Part shown: one piece after another, positions 15,230-22,995 of the stretch
How the letters are laid out: the number at the start of each line of letters is the position of its first letter
Numbering within the stretch: position 1 is the first letter of the stretch
Translations under genes and position numbers: made by a program
NCBI GenBank assembly: GCA_003537645.1
Contig: DPRM01000087.1
Location: 1,650-36,583, forward strand
Reading direction: 5' to 3'
DNA: 34,934 nucleotides
Source: Prolixibacteraceae bacterium
GTDB taxonomy: Bacteria; Bacteroidota; Bacteroidia; Bacteroidales; Prolixibacteraceae
Notes under the pieces: model-generated
Told to the model about the DNA's origin: nothing
What the model saw: only the letters and a program-made list of their open reading frames with translations
The model's database searches: none

Positions 15230-15950
15230 TGTGTTCCAGAATCCTGTTTAAACCTATTAGGGTTAAATTAAAGTGTACAAATATGGAATAATTTAATTTT
15301 TTATCAAAAAAATTGGCATCACCCCCTGTCATAATGATTTGTAATTTTTGATAATTTCTGTTAAATAAATCAATGGTTTGCGCCATTTCGTATATAATGC
15401 CGTTTTGAACTCCGGCGCGGATTGCTTCTGTCGTGTTTCTCCCAATCGTCTCAAAATCATCACTGTAACTTAGTAATGGGAGCTTTCCGGTGAAATGATT
15501 CAGCGCTTTGAAACGCATTTCGAGGCCGGGTGAAATATTTCCTCCAACAAACTGATTCTTTTCCGAAACTAAATCATAAGTGATGGCAGTTCCCGCATCA
15601 ATCACCAACAGATTTTGATCAGGAAAAAGTTCGTTGGCGCCAACTGCTGCTGCTATCCGGTCTTTTCCGAGCGTTTCGGGCGTTTCGTAAAGATTCGCAA
15701 GCGGAAGTTCTGTCGAATGGTCTAATTCAATGAACTGGTCAAATTGTTCTGTCAAATAACTTTTTAACTCCCCGCTATTTGGTTTTACCGACGAAAGTAT
15801 CGCCTTTTTTAGCTGTGGATGTTCGTCCTTCAGCATTTTTACATGATCTGTCGTCAGGTGATCCAGCGGGACATTGAACATTAAGTCGTGCTGGTTGAAC
15901 AAAGCGATCTTTGTGCGGCTGTTACCTATATCTATTACGAGGTTTATCAA
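15213..15950 (-). CDS. coaX: Type III pantothenate kinase
   Basis: Catalyses ATP-dependent phosphorylation of pantothenate, the first step of coenzyme A synthesis. The 245-residue length is typical of CoaX. Visible ASKHA-fold motifs are the phosphate loop DIGNSRTK at residues 6-13, LGKDRIAAAVGANELFPDQ (the family GxDR segment) and LVIDAGTAITYDLV. The ISPGLEMRFKAL segment also fits. The type III enzyme does not respond to CoA feedback. The ATG sits 3 bases past the nadC stop, and the 3' end overlaps the outer membrane protein gene by 17 bases. Confidence 0.95.
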   Translation of the reverse strand: MINLVIDIGNSRTKIALFNQHDLMFNVPLDHLTTDHVKMLKDEHPQLKKAILSSVKPNSGELKSYLTEQFDQFIELDHSTELPLANLYETPETLGKDRIAAAVGANELFPDQNLLVIDAGTAITYDLVSEKNQFVGGNISPGLEMRFKALNHFTGKLPLLSYSDDFETIGRNTTEAIRAGVQNGIIYEMAQTIDLFNRNYQKLQIIMTGGDANFFDKKLNYSIFVHFNLTLIGLNRILEHNAKNK

Positions 15951-15953
15951 TTG

Positions 15954-16796
15954 CTAATCTTCTATGCGTTGACTAATGTCAAGAGCAGTTACCGAATGGG
16001 TGAGCGCTCCGATTGAAATATAATCGACCCCGGTTGCAGCCACATCGCGCAAGCGTTCAAGTGTAATATTTCCTGAAGCTTCAACTTTTGCGCGGCCTGC
16101 AATCAGTTCTACACCCTTGCGCATGGTTTCCAGATCCATATTGTCGAGCATAATAATGTCAACCTTCGCGTCAATGGCTTCCTGAACCTGGGCAAGTGTG
16201 GTCGTTTCAACTTCAATTTTAATTCCGTGATCAACGCCGCTGCGCACTGCTTTTACCGCTGCAGTGATTCCACCTGCTACTTCAATGTGGTTATCTTTAA
16301 TCATTGCCATATCGTGAAGCCCGTGCCTGTGATTGCTGGCACCGCCTTTTTTAACAGCATATTTATCGAGCTTATTAAATCCGGGCAGGGTTTTGCGGGT
16401 ATCCAGAATTACGGTCTGAAAATCTTTAATCGCATCGGCGTATTTGGCCGACATGGTTGCGATTCCGGATAAACGCTGTAAAAAATTGAGGGCAGTACGT
16501 TCTCCTGTAAGCAAAGCGCGATAGGTTCCTTCAAATTCAACTATCACATCTCCCTTGTTAACTTTCGAACCATCAGGCTTAAGTTCATTCCAAGTCAGTT
16601 TTGGATCGAGTTTCCTGAAAACCATTTCGGCAACCGGAAGTCCGGCAACTACGCCATCGGCTTTTGCAACCATTTTGGCTTTCCTTCTTATTTCAGATGG
16701 AACAATATTGTCGGTAGTTATATCTCCTTCGCCAACATCATCGCGTAATGCAAGTTCGATGAGTTTTTGCGCTGCTTTTAATGCATTTTTTTTCAT
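15954..16796 (-). CDS. nadC: Carboxylating nicotinate-nucleotide pyrophosphorylase (quinolinate phosphoribosyltransferase)
   Basis: Converts quinolinate and PRPP to nicotinate mononucleotide in de novo NAD synthesis. The 280-residue protein shows DDVGEGDITTDNI at the N-terminus, TGERTALNFLQRLSGIAT, ILDTRKTLPGFNKLDKYAVK with the RKT substrate motif, GGASNHRHGLHDMAMIKDNH, IKIEVETT, IIMLDNMD and KVEASGNITLERL, all conserved in NadC. It lies 3 bases after nadB. The stop is TAG, which shows that TAG terminates translation in this genome and matters for the amber-split gene at 33672. Confidence 0.96.
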   Translation of the reverse strand: MKKNALKAAQKLIELALRDDVGEGDITTDNIVPSEIRRKAKMVAKADGVVAGLPVAEMVFRKLDPKLTWNELKPDGSKVNKGDVIVEFEGTYRALLTGERTALNFLQRLSGIATMSAKYADAIKDFQTVILDTRKTLPGFNKLDKYAVKKGGASNHRHGLHDMAMIKDNHIEVAGGITAAVKAVRSGVDHGIKIEVETTTLAQVQEAIDAKVDIIMLDNMDLETMRKGVELIAGRAKVEASGNITLERLRDVAATGVDYISIGALTHSVTALDISQRIED

Positions 16797-16799
16797 TTT

Positions 16800-18389
16800 T
16801 TACTTTCGTATTTCCTGAAATTTAAATTGATGATCTTTTTGCTGAATGAGGTGGGCACAGAATTTTGGATCCTCCAGCTGAAAGTCTTCCCGTATGTGTC
16901 CGCCTCGGCTTTCTTTCCTGACCAATGCCGATTCGCAAATGAGCGTGCAAATATCAGTAATGTGTTTGATTTTTAAAAGATTGTATTCGTTAATTTTTTC
17001 GGGCAATTGTTCTTTTATTGTTTTAAGTTCTTCAATTGCTTCGGATAGTTTTTCGGCCGATCTCACGATTCCTGCTTTTTTCGTCATCAAGGTGGCAATC
17101 CGGTTTTTTGTTTCCAGAAATAAATTTTCGTTGCCGGTGTCCACATGAATAGGCGCTATTTCAGGCAAAAATATTTCGGTTTGCTTCTTTCGGTTTGCTT
17201 TTTTAGCCGCTCTTTTACCGAATACTAAACATTCGAGCAAAGAGTTGCTTGCCAGTCTGTTAGCACCCATTACTCCAGTCGAGGCGACTTCTCCGCAGGC
17301 AAATAGTCCTTCAATATTGGTTTCGCCATGCAAATCGGTATGAATACCGCCAACCATGTAATGTGCCGCCGGTGAGATTGGCAGTAAATCAGTAGTAATA
17401 TCGATGTTGTATTTGAGCAGAGTATTATAAATTGTAGAGAATCGCTTCCTTATTAATTCGGGGTTGAGATGTTTTAAGCTTAGGTACAGAAAATCGGCTT
17501 GATGCTGTTGTAATTCGTTGTAAATAGCATGAGCCACCACATCGCGCGGGGCAAGTTCGGCCAGCGGATGAATATGCTGCATAAACCTTTCGCCTTTTGG
17601 GTTGAGCAACCAGGCGCCTTCGCCGCGTACCGCTTCGCTTATCAGAAATGCTTCCTCGCCCGGAATGTATAATGCCGAAGGGTGAAACTGAATGAATTCA
17701 ATGTCGGAAAGTTTTGCGCCTGCGTGATAAGCGAGTGCAATTCCATCGCCGGTTGCAGTATGCGGGTTGGTCGATCGGTCGTAAATGCGCGACAAGCCAC
17801 CAGTTGCAATAATGGTTGCTTTCGATTTGAATACAATATTTTTGCTGCTTACAAAATCGAATGCCTGTACTCCGCTGCAAATCTGATTGTTTACTAAAAG
17901 TTCGACTACTGTGGTATATTCAAAAGCCTGTATATTTTTCTGTTCCTGAACTTTCTTCAACATGAAACAGGTGAGCCCTTTCCCGGTCGCATCGCCTCCC
18001 GCATGGAGAATTCGGCGATGACTGTGCCCGCCTTCCAGTCCCTGAACAAAGTGTCCGTTTTCAGTATCAAACTGCATCCCAATATTCACCAGTTCCTTTA
18101 CGCAGGCTTGCCCTTCCGAGACCAGTATTTTTACCGAATCGAGGTCGCAAAGTCCGCGTCCTGCTGTTAATGTATCCTGAATGTGGGAATCAAAAGAATC
18201 GTTTTCTTCTGTTACAACAGCAATTCCGCCTTGTGCATAATACGAGTTGCTGATGTCGAGCTGCGATTTGGTAATAATAGCAACACTTCCGTTTTTTGAG
18301 GCATGAAAAGCCGCAGTAAGGCCAGCCAAACCGCTCCCAACGATAATGGTGTCAAATTCCTTAATTTCTATTGAATTAGAATGTCCCAT
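16800..18389 (-). CDS. nadB: L-aspartate oxidase
   Basis: A flavoenzyme that oxidises L-aspartate to iminoaspartate, the first step of de novo NAD synthesis. The 529-residue protein has the FAD-binding motif DTIIVGSGLAGLTAAFHAS, then YYAQGGIAVV, EGGHSHRRILHAGGDATGKG, IQFHPSALYIPGE, SEAVRGEGAWL, LAPRDVVAHAI and LFACGEVASTGVMGANRLAS, all diagnostic of the NadB/succinate dehydrogenase flavoprotein family. The HxHRR-type segment and the SNSLLE motif separate NadB from SdhA. It is the first gene of a five-gene operon. The quinolinate synthase gene nadA is not in this window. Confidence 0.96.
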   Translation of the reverse strand: MGHSNSIEIKEFDTIIVGSGLAGLTAAFHASKNGSVAIITKSQLDISNSYYAQGGIAVVTEENDSFDSHIQDTLTAGRGLCDLDSVKILVSEGQACVKELVNIGMQFDTENGHFVQGLEGGHSHRRILHAGGDATGKGLTCFMLKKVQEQKNIQAFEYTTVVELLVNNQICSGVQAFDFVSSKNIVFKSKATIIATGGLSRIYDRSTNPHTATGDGIALAYHAGAKLSDIEFIQFHPSALYIPGEEAFLISEAVRGEGAWLLNPKGERFMQHIHPLAELAPRDVVAHAIYNELQQHQADFLYLSLKHLNPELIRKRFSTIYNTLLKYNIDITTDLLPISPAAHYMVGGIHTDLHGETNIEGLFACGEVASTGVMGANRLASNSLLECLVFGKRAAKKANRKKQTEIFLPEIAPIHVDTGNENLFLETKNRIATLMTKKAGIVRSAEKLSEAIEELKTIKEQLPEKINEYNLLKIKHITDICTLICESALVRKESRGGHIREDFQLEDPKFCAHLIQQKDHQFKFQEIRK

Positions 18390-18414
18390 CTGAAGAAATT
18401 TTCTTTCGAGGGCG

Positions 18415-18422
18415 CAAAGGTA
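18415..18422 (-). promoter_or_regulatory. Candidate -7 element of the nadB operon
   Basis: TACCTTTG on the minus strand matches TAnnTTTG and would start transcription about 19 bases before the nadB ATG. No TTG lies at 19-22 bases, so the upstream half is weak. Confidence 0.4.
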
Positions 18423-18450
18423 TAAAAACTGATCAACAGGAGTATGACAA

Positions 18451-19146
18451 TCAGGATTTTTTAATTTCTAGCATAAATCCGCTTCCGTGAATGTTCCTGA
18501 TTTCTACCGATGGATCTTCAGTGAAAAGTTTCCGGAGTTTGGTCAGGTAAACATCCATGCTTCGGGCTGTGAAATAACCATCGTCGCCCCATATTTTTTT
18601 TAGGGCAGTTTCGCGGGGTAATAATTCGTTCTGATTGTCGCACAGCATTTTAAGTAATTCAGCTTCTTTGGGCGAAAGCTTCTGTTTCGAGGTGTTGTGT
18701 TCGATGGTTCGTAATTTATAATCGAATAAATAGTTGCCAATCTGGTAAAAGTCCGATTCTTTTGTTTGAACACCTGACTGTCTTTTCAGGATAGCGCGGA
18801 GTTTAAAAATCAAAACTTCGGTGTCGAACGGTTTGGTAATATAATCGTCGGCGCCAATTCGGTAGCCTTTCAGAACATCGTCGCGGAGATTTTTAGCGGT
18901 TAGAAAGAGTATTGGGATGCCGGTATTTATTTTCCTGATTTCGGCGCCAATTGTAAATCCGTCAACATTGGGGAGCATCACGTCGAGGATACAAATATCG
19001 TAACTGGCTTTAGTAAACTGATCGACTGCATGTTGTCCGTCGTCCACCCAATCAACTTCAAAATCATTGATTTCGAGATACGATTTCAACACAGCCCCGA
19101 AACTGAGATCGTCTTCGACTAAAAATATGCGTGGTTTTGTGGTCAT
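18451..19146 (-). CDS. OmpR/PhoB-type response regulator
   Basis: A 231-residue two-component DNA-binding regulator. From the ATG at 19146 it begins MTTKPRIFLVEDDLSFGAVL. The receiver domain has the acidic pair D12/D13, phosphoacceptor D55 in ICILDVMLPNVDGF, and the LTAK and ITKPF motifs. The winged-helix effector domain runs from about residue 130, with LSPKEAELLKMLC and FTARSMDVYLTKLRKLF. An upstream ATG at 19179 would add 11 residues inside the kinase gene and is less likely, because the 19146 start lies one base past the kinase stop. It is co-transcribed with the kinase and probably binds the TTAAC array at 20822-20868. Confidence 0.93.
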   Translation of the reverse strand: MTTKPRIFLVEDDLSFGAVLKSYLEINDFEVDWVDDGQHAVDQFTKASYDICILDVMLPNVDGFTIGAEIRKINTGIPILFLTAKNLRDDVLKGYRIGADDYITKPFDTEVLIFKLRAILKRQSGVQTKESDFYQIGNYLFDYKLRTIEHNTSKQKLSPKEAELLKMLCDNQNELLPRETALKKIWGDDGYFTARSMDVYLTKLRKLFTEDPSVEIRNIHGSGFMLEIKKS

Positions 19147-19147
19147 T

Positions 19148-20791
19148 TTATTCTCTGATAAATGGGATAAACACTTCAAATCTACTGCCTTTTCCGGGTT
19201 CGCTATGAACGAGGATACTTCCGTGGTTGGCTTCCAGAACAGCTTTTACGTAACTCAGTCCTAATCCGAAACCTTTCACATTATGAATATTGCCGCTGGT
19301 TTGCCGGTAGAATCGTTCGAAAATACGGCTTTGTACTGCTTTTGTCATTCCAATTCCTTTGTCTTCAACCACAATCAGCACTCCTTTGGCGGTGTTGCTG
19401 GTCGCGATTTTTATTTCAGGAGCATTTAATGAATATTTATTGGCATTGTCGAGCAGGTTGTAAATGAGGTTGGCAAAATGGCTTGAATCACTTGTTGCCA
19501 CAGGATTTACAGCGATCAGCTCACTGGTTACTGAACCGCCTTTTTTCTCTACCTGAAGCACAATGCTTTGTATTGCATCTTCAATTACATTGTGTAAATT
19601 GATGGCTTCCCATTTAAATTCGAAGTCCTTTTTTTCGAGCCGGGCAATGGTCAGAATGTCTTCAACCTGTTGGTTCATACGGGCATTCTCCTTTTTAATC
19701 ATTTCAGTATAAAACCTGATTCGCTCCGGATTTTCGATTATTTTTTGATTTGTAATTGAATCGGCAGCCACTGAAATGGTTGCGATGGGCGTTTTAAACT
19801 CGTGCGTCATGTTATTAATGAAGTCTGATTTCATTTCAGAAATCTTCTTTTGCTTCAGGATAAAATAAATGCTGAAGGCAAAAGTTACCAGCACTATGAT
19901 TGAAAAAATGAGCGATATAAACAACAGCCAATTTAGTGTTTTGTATATAAACTCTTCTCTTTCAGGAAAATAAACCGAAAGTAGTGCGTCTTTCCGAAAA
20001 ATGCCATTCGGGTAAAGATTGACTTTGTAATTGCTTTGGGCAAGAAGCAAAGTGTCGGCATTGGCCGATTTGCCTGTAAAAATTGAATCTTTGATGATGC
20101 CCAGTTCAAATGGAATAGGAATATTGCGGTTTTCGAGTTCTTTACTTAAAACTTCGTTTACACGTTCGATGGGAACATCTTCTTCCCAGGTCGAAATTTC
20201 CTGAACAACTTTATTGGCTACCCTTTTAAGTTTCCGGGTTTTAAATTCGATTCGCTGCCGGAGTTGCCCGGCCGAATCGGTCCATGTTTCGAATTGTCCG
20301 GCCAGAGAATCGAACTTGCTGATTCCATGCGCATAAACAGAGCCTAAATTTTTGGCAATACTGTCAGTATTTATAATAATAACTTGTTCGTCTTCAGAAG
20401 CCAAACTATCGTCCTTTGTTGAAATGTGGTATTGAAAGCCATTTCTGTTTTTTGAGGCATTTACGATCATTTCGATCTGTTTTGCTGTAGGTTTTTTCTG
20501 AATGGCGATTCGCCTTGGAGCCCTGATAAAAGTATTTGGCGGGGCAGGAGGGGGAGGAGCGATTCCTCTGAAGTGCATAGTATCGTTAAACGCAAAATGA
20601 TTAATCATACGGAAATCCTGCATGGTTTCGAGCCGGTTGGTGGTGCTTGTGAGCGCTTCGTTTACACTTCGGTCGAACAGTTCGTTTTTTACACGGATGG
20701 CATTGTTCATCCAAACCAGCTGTATAATAACGATTCCCAGAATCGAAATCCCCATCAATGCAATAAGTATGGTGAATATTTTTTTGTTCAT
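19148..20791 (-). CDS. Membrane sensor histidine kinase
   Basis: A 547-residue sensor kinase counted from the ATG at 20791 (MNKKIFTILIALMGISILGI); another ATG at 20809 adds six residues. One membrane helix at the N-terminus and another near residues 290-315 (LNWLLFISLIFSIIVLVTFA) enclose a periplasmic sensor region of about 260 residues. That region carries a proline-rich segment, IAPPPPAPPNTF. The cytoplasmic part has the H box MTHEFKTPIATIS with His330, the N box NLIYNLLDNANKYS, VVEDKGIGM, IFERFYRQ and GFGLGLSYV. There is no HAMP domain, as in RprX-like kinases of Bacteroidota. It forms an operon with the regulator and stands back-to-back with the secreted protein gene at 20932. Confidence 0.93.
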   Translation of the reverse strand: MNKKIFTILIALMGISILGIVIIQLVWMNNAIRVKNELFDRSVNEALTSTTNRLETMQDFRMINHFAFNDTMHFRGIAPPPPAPPNTFIRAPRRIAIQKKPTAKQIEMIVNASKNRNGFQYHISTKDDSLASEDEQVIIINTDSIAKNLGSVYAHGISKFDSLAGQFETWTDSAGQLRQRIEFKTRKLKRVANKVVQEISTWEEDVPIERVNEVLSKELENRNIPIPFELGIIKDSIFTGKSANADTLLLAQSNYKVNLYPNGIFRKDALLSVYFPEREEFIYKTLNWLLFISLIFSIIVLVTFAFSIYFILKQKKISEMKSDFINNMTHEFKTPIATISVAADSITNQKIIENPERIRFYTEMIKKENARMNQQVEDILTIARLEKKDFEFKWEAINLHNVIEDAIQSIVLQVEKKGGSVTSELIAVNPVATSDSSHFANLIYNLLDNANKYSLNAPEIKIATSNTAKGVLIVVEDKGIGMTKAVQSRIFERFYRQTSGNIHNVKGFGLGLSYVKAVLEANHGSILVHSEPGKGSRFEVFIPFIRE

Positions 20792-20821
20792 GGCATCAAA
20801 GATAATCATTAAATGGCGCGA

Positions 20822-20868
20822 TTACAGTACTTTAACTTTTTGTTAACAGACTTTAACCGGGCATTAAC
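20822..20868. promoter_or_regulatory. Phased TTAAC array, probable response-regulator operator
   Basis: TTAAC occurs at 20832-20836, 20843-20847, 20853-20857 and 20864-20868, all in the same direction with starts 11, 10 and 11 bases apart. A degenerate TTACA lies at 20822. One copy per helical turn is how OmpR-family dimers bind in tandem. The array ends two bases before a TATGTTTG box facing the secreted protein gene and lies just above the kinase gene on the other side. Confidence 0.6.
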
Positions 20869-20870
20869 GC

Positions 20871-20899
20871 TATGTTTGGTATTTGCAGATGTATCTTTG
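20871..20899 (+). promoter_or_regulatory. Promoter candidates of the secreted His/Met-rich protein gene
   Basis: Two matches to TAnnTTTG stand in line: TATGTTTG (20871-20878) and TATCTTTG (20892-20899). The first lacks a TTG at the normal distance and has the TTAAC array there instead, which suggests activation by a bound regulator. The leaders to the ATG at 20932 would be about 47 or 26 bases. Confidence 0.45.
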
Positions 20900-20931
20900 T
20901 TTCAGCAAAATTTATTAAAATTTATACAACC

Positions 20932-21750
20932 ATGAAAAACACAATGGCATTATTGGGAATGGGTTTGGCAGTTATGCTGCTTTCATCTGAATTATCGGCA
21001 CAAAAAGCTCCGGAAGTGAAGGACCCAAAGAAGAGCCGTCATATTAAAATGACGAAAATTGAAAATGGGAAAACAATGAAACTGGATACAGTTTTAACCG
21101 GCGATGATGTTTTTGTATGGAACGGCGATACCATCAGTCCGGTAAAGCATATCAAAAAATTCAGCCCTTCAGGATTTGACAAATTGCAGCACATCGACGT
21201 GAATGTTGATCGCAAAGGCGGAAAGGATAATGTAGTGATATTCAAACATAAAGATGGCGAACCCATGATTTGTAATATGGATTCGGGCGATGATATGGAA
21301 ATTATTACCGAAGATATTGATTCGTTGGGAAAACGGATAGTTGTAAGGAAACGGATAAAAGACGGAGATGGAAACCACATGATGTTTTTGCACGATGGTA
21401 ATATGGGACATTTTCCTCCGGTGCCTCCAGTACCACACGTAAGAATGATGAAAATGAAACATGCAGGCAGAACCATTAATCTGAATGATCCTAATATTAT
21501 TTCGTACAAGAAAAAGGATTTGAGCGGCGATCGCGAAAAGATTGAAATCATCAGGAAAAAATCGGAAGAACAGGAAAATATGAACTTCGATTTCGAATTT
21601 GAAGCTCCTGAAGCCCCTGAAGCGCCAATGCACATTCGGGAATTTAAACGCGATAATCAGAAAATGAAAATTATGGAGAAAGAGATTAAGATTGACGGTA
21701 AAAAAGGCAAAGAAATTAAAGTAGAAGTTGAGACGGAAGAAAATAAATAA
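20932..21750 (+). CDS. Secreted, highly charged His/Met-rich protein of unknown function
   Basis: From the ATG at 20932 the product has 272 residues with a signal peptide (MKNTMALLGMGLAVMLLSSE, ending LSAQ). An upstream in-frame ATG at 20872 overlaps the promoter and would hide the signal peptide, so I reject it. The mature part is very rich in charged residues. It holds a segment TVLTGDDVFVWNGDTISPVK, a Met/His/Pro-rich stretch (HMMFLHDGNMGHFPPVPPVP, then HVRMMKMKHAG), an EAPEAPEAP repeat and a lysine/glutamate tail. I recognise no domain. It is divergent from a two-component system across the TTAAC array, so it is probably a target of that system, perhaps a periplasmic stress or metal-binding protein or a feedback partner of the sensor. 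That role is inference. Confidence 0.8.
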   Translation: MKNTMALLGMGLAVMLLSSELSAQKAPEVKDPKKSRHIKMTKIENGKTMKLDTVLTGDDVFVWNGDTISPVKHIKKFSPSGFDKLQHIDVNVDRKGGKDNVVIFKHKDGEPMICNMDSGDDMEIITEDIDSLGKRIVVRKRIKDGDGNHMMFLHDGNMGHFPPVPPVPHVRMMKMKHAGRTINLNDPNIISYKKKDLSGDREKIEIIRKKSEEQENMNFDFEFEAPEAPEAPMHIREFKRDNQKMKIMEKEIKIDGKKGKEIKVEVETEENK

Positions 21751-21830
21751 TTCAATAACGCGTTAAGTAAATGATTTAAGTCTTAGCCGGGCTTAAAATC
21801 ATGAAAACAATTAAACAGCAAAACAGATGA

Positions 21831-21863
21831 AGCGGCCGGGATTTATTCCGGCCGCTTTTTTTT
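21831..21863 (+). terminator. Rho-independent terminator of the secreted protein gene
   Basis: The GC-rich stem AGCGGCCGG/CCGGCCGCT (21831-21839 with 21848-21856) is followed by eight T. It lies 80 bases past the stop at 21750. Confidence 0.88.
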
Positions 21864-21899
21864 ACAAAAAAGCCACCGAAAGGGGGATTCGATGGCTTT
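21864..21899 (-). terminator. Minus-strand terminator with no annotated gene above it
   Basis: The arms 21869-21879 and 21889-21899 pair over 11 positions; the single non-Watson-Crick pair is G-U on the minus strand and A-C on the plus strand. The minus strand then runs into TTTTTT. It is therefore directional for leftward transcription and sits back-to-back with the plus-strand terminator at 21831-21863. Confidence 0.6.
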
Positions 21900-22003
21900 A
21901 ATACCTTTACAGCAATATGCAAGGCGGGGCAACACATACCGCTGTTTGAATGAATTTGATGCTGTTTAATTCTTTACATGAAAAAAATCGCGTTTTGTGT
22001 TTT
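21864..22003 (-). ncRNA. Candidate small RNA of about 140 nt
   Basis: A leftward promoter-like TATGTTTG (22010-22017) and the leftward terminator at 21864-21899 bracket about 140 bases with no credible protein. The only ATG frame, beginning MCCPALHIAVKVLKPSNPPF, reads straight through both terminators and has no leader features. The two ends argue for a short stable transcript. I cannot assign it to a known RNA family from the sequence, and its TTG element is not at the expected spacing. Confidence 0.3.
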
Positions 22004-22009
22004 CCGAAT

Positions 22010-22050
22010 CAAACATAGAAATTTAGATTCCTTCAGAAATTTAATTTCTG
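22010..22050 (-). promoter_or_regulatory. Promoter and palindrome above the candidate small RNA
   Basis: TATGTTTG on the minus strand (22010-22017) is preceded by the perfect palindrome CAGAAAT-TTA-ATTTCTG (22034-22050). The palindrome lies where the -33 element would be and could be an operator. Confidence 0.35.
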
Positions 22051-22268
22051 TGAACAACCAATTTTGGAAGGTAAACGGTGTTTTTAATGCTCAAATGTTG
22101 ATTTCTGCCATTTTTTTGATTGATATTATGAATTGTCAGAAAATGCGGTTGAGACAACATAAATGTCGGATTGACATCTAAGATTGCAATCGTTTGCATA
22201 ATTAGACTTGAGCCGTGTGCCCTGCTTAGTCTTTTGATAGTATGAATATTAATCCAACTTTTTATTAT

Positions 22269-22276
22269 TAAATTTG
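22269..22276 (+). promoter_or_regulatory. Candidate -7 element of the ECF sigma gene
   Basis: TAAATTTG matches TAnnTTTG, 23 bases before the ATG at 22300. No TTG lies at the expected distance, so expression may be low or assisted. Confidence 0.4.
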
Positions 22277-22299
22277 GCGACCACAAATTAACTAAACCA

Positions 22300-22935
22300 A
22301 TGCATACAGTTGAAAATAAATCTGATGAAAGATTACTTTGGACCCGCTTTCTGAAAGGGGACAATCAGGTTTTAAGTCTCATTTATTTGCAGCACTCCAA
22401 TTCGTTGTTCGACTATGGTTGCCGATTTACTAACGACAAGGATTTGGTAAAAGATTGTATTCAGGAAGTATTTTGCTCTTTAATGAGAACCCGCCATAAT
22501 TTGTCTGAAACCGATAACATAAGACTTTACCTTCTTAAATCGCTGAAGCGAAAAATAATCAGTGAACTTAAAAAACACAACAGCCAGACCCGGATTCTTA
22601 CCGACCAGGATTATCCGTTCGATTTGCATTGGTCCGAAAATATGGACGAGCAGTTGAATGACCTTGACGAAGAAAAAAGGCAACTGCTTACAGATGCCAT
22701 GCAATCGTTAACCGAACGACAGAAGGAGGCCATTTATCTTCGTTTTAACAGGGGGCTCGAATACGAAGAAATTTCCTTTTTGCTGAATCTAAATTATCAA
22801 TCATCGCGGGCTTTAATTCACCGCGCCATCGAAAAACTCCGTCAGATCATTCACGTTCCCAACAAAAAAATCAACCAGTATTTATTCTGCATACTTCATA
22901 AACGATCAGAACCTGTTTTTGAACATGAAAATTAG
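22300..22935 (+). CDS. ECF-type RNA polymerase sigma factor
   Basis: A 211-residue sigma-70 family protein with regions 2 and 4 only. Region 2 includes NSLFDYGCRFTNDKDLVKDC and IQEVFCSLMRTRHNL. Region 4 is near the C-terminus, with LTERQKEAIYLRFNRGLEYE and the recognition helix LNYQSSRALIHRAIEKLRQI. This is the Bacteroidota group that controls SusC/SusD operons with a FecR partner. The fecR gene follows after 60 bases and susC after that, so the sigma factor probably directs transcription of the SusC/SusD genes when released. The stop is TAG. Confidence 0.93.
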   Translation: MHTVENKSDERLLWTRFLKGDNQVLSLIYLQHSNSLFDYGCRFTNDKDLVKDCIQEVFCSLMRTRHNLSETDNIRLYLLKSLKRKIISELKKHNSQTRILTDQDYPFDLHWSENMDEQLNDLDEEKRQLLTDAMQSLTERQKEAIYLRFNRGLEYEEISFLLNLNYQSSRALIHRAIEKLRQIIHVPNKKINQYLFCILHKRSEPVFEHEN

Positions 22936-22995
22936 TTTGAAAATCGTATCAACAAAATTCGACTCCGTGTCTTTTCAGCATAGAAAATTAAAAAC

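Larger units (their letters stand above)
21751..22299. other. Intergenic region before the ECF sigma gene
   Basis: This 549-base region holds two converging terminators, the candidate small RNA with its promoter and palindrome, the 10-base palindrome GATTGCAATC (22182-22191), and a -7 box for the sigma gene at 22269. Leftward and rightward frames here show no protein-like composition. Confidence 0.6.

Noticed and set aside
21039..21635. Minus-strand 198-codon open frame
   Set aside because: It mirrors the secreted protein gene and is full of Ser, Phe and Ile. The plus frame has the signal peptide, promoter boxes and terminator.
21776..21937. A 53-codon minus-strand frame starting MCCPALHIAV
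   Set aside because: It runs through two strong hairpin terminators, so it is more likely chance within a non-coding transcript.
22171..22206. TTGACA followed by CATAAT as a proteobacterial-type promoter
   Set aside because: The spacing is 20 bases rather than 17, and the primary sigma factor of this phylum prefers TTG with TAnnTTTG.
22041..22364. Minus-strand 107-codon open frame before the sigma gene
   Set aside because: It overlaps the start of the sigma gene, has no leader or promoter, and its composition is not protein-like.
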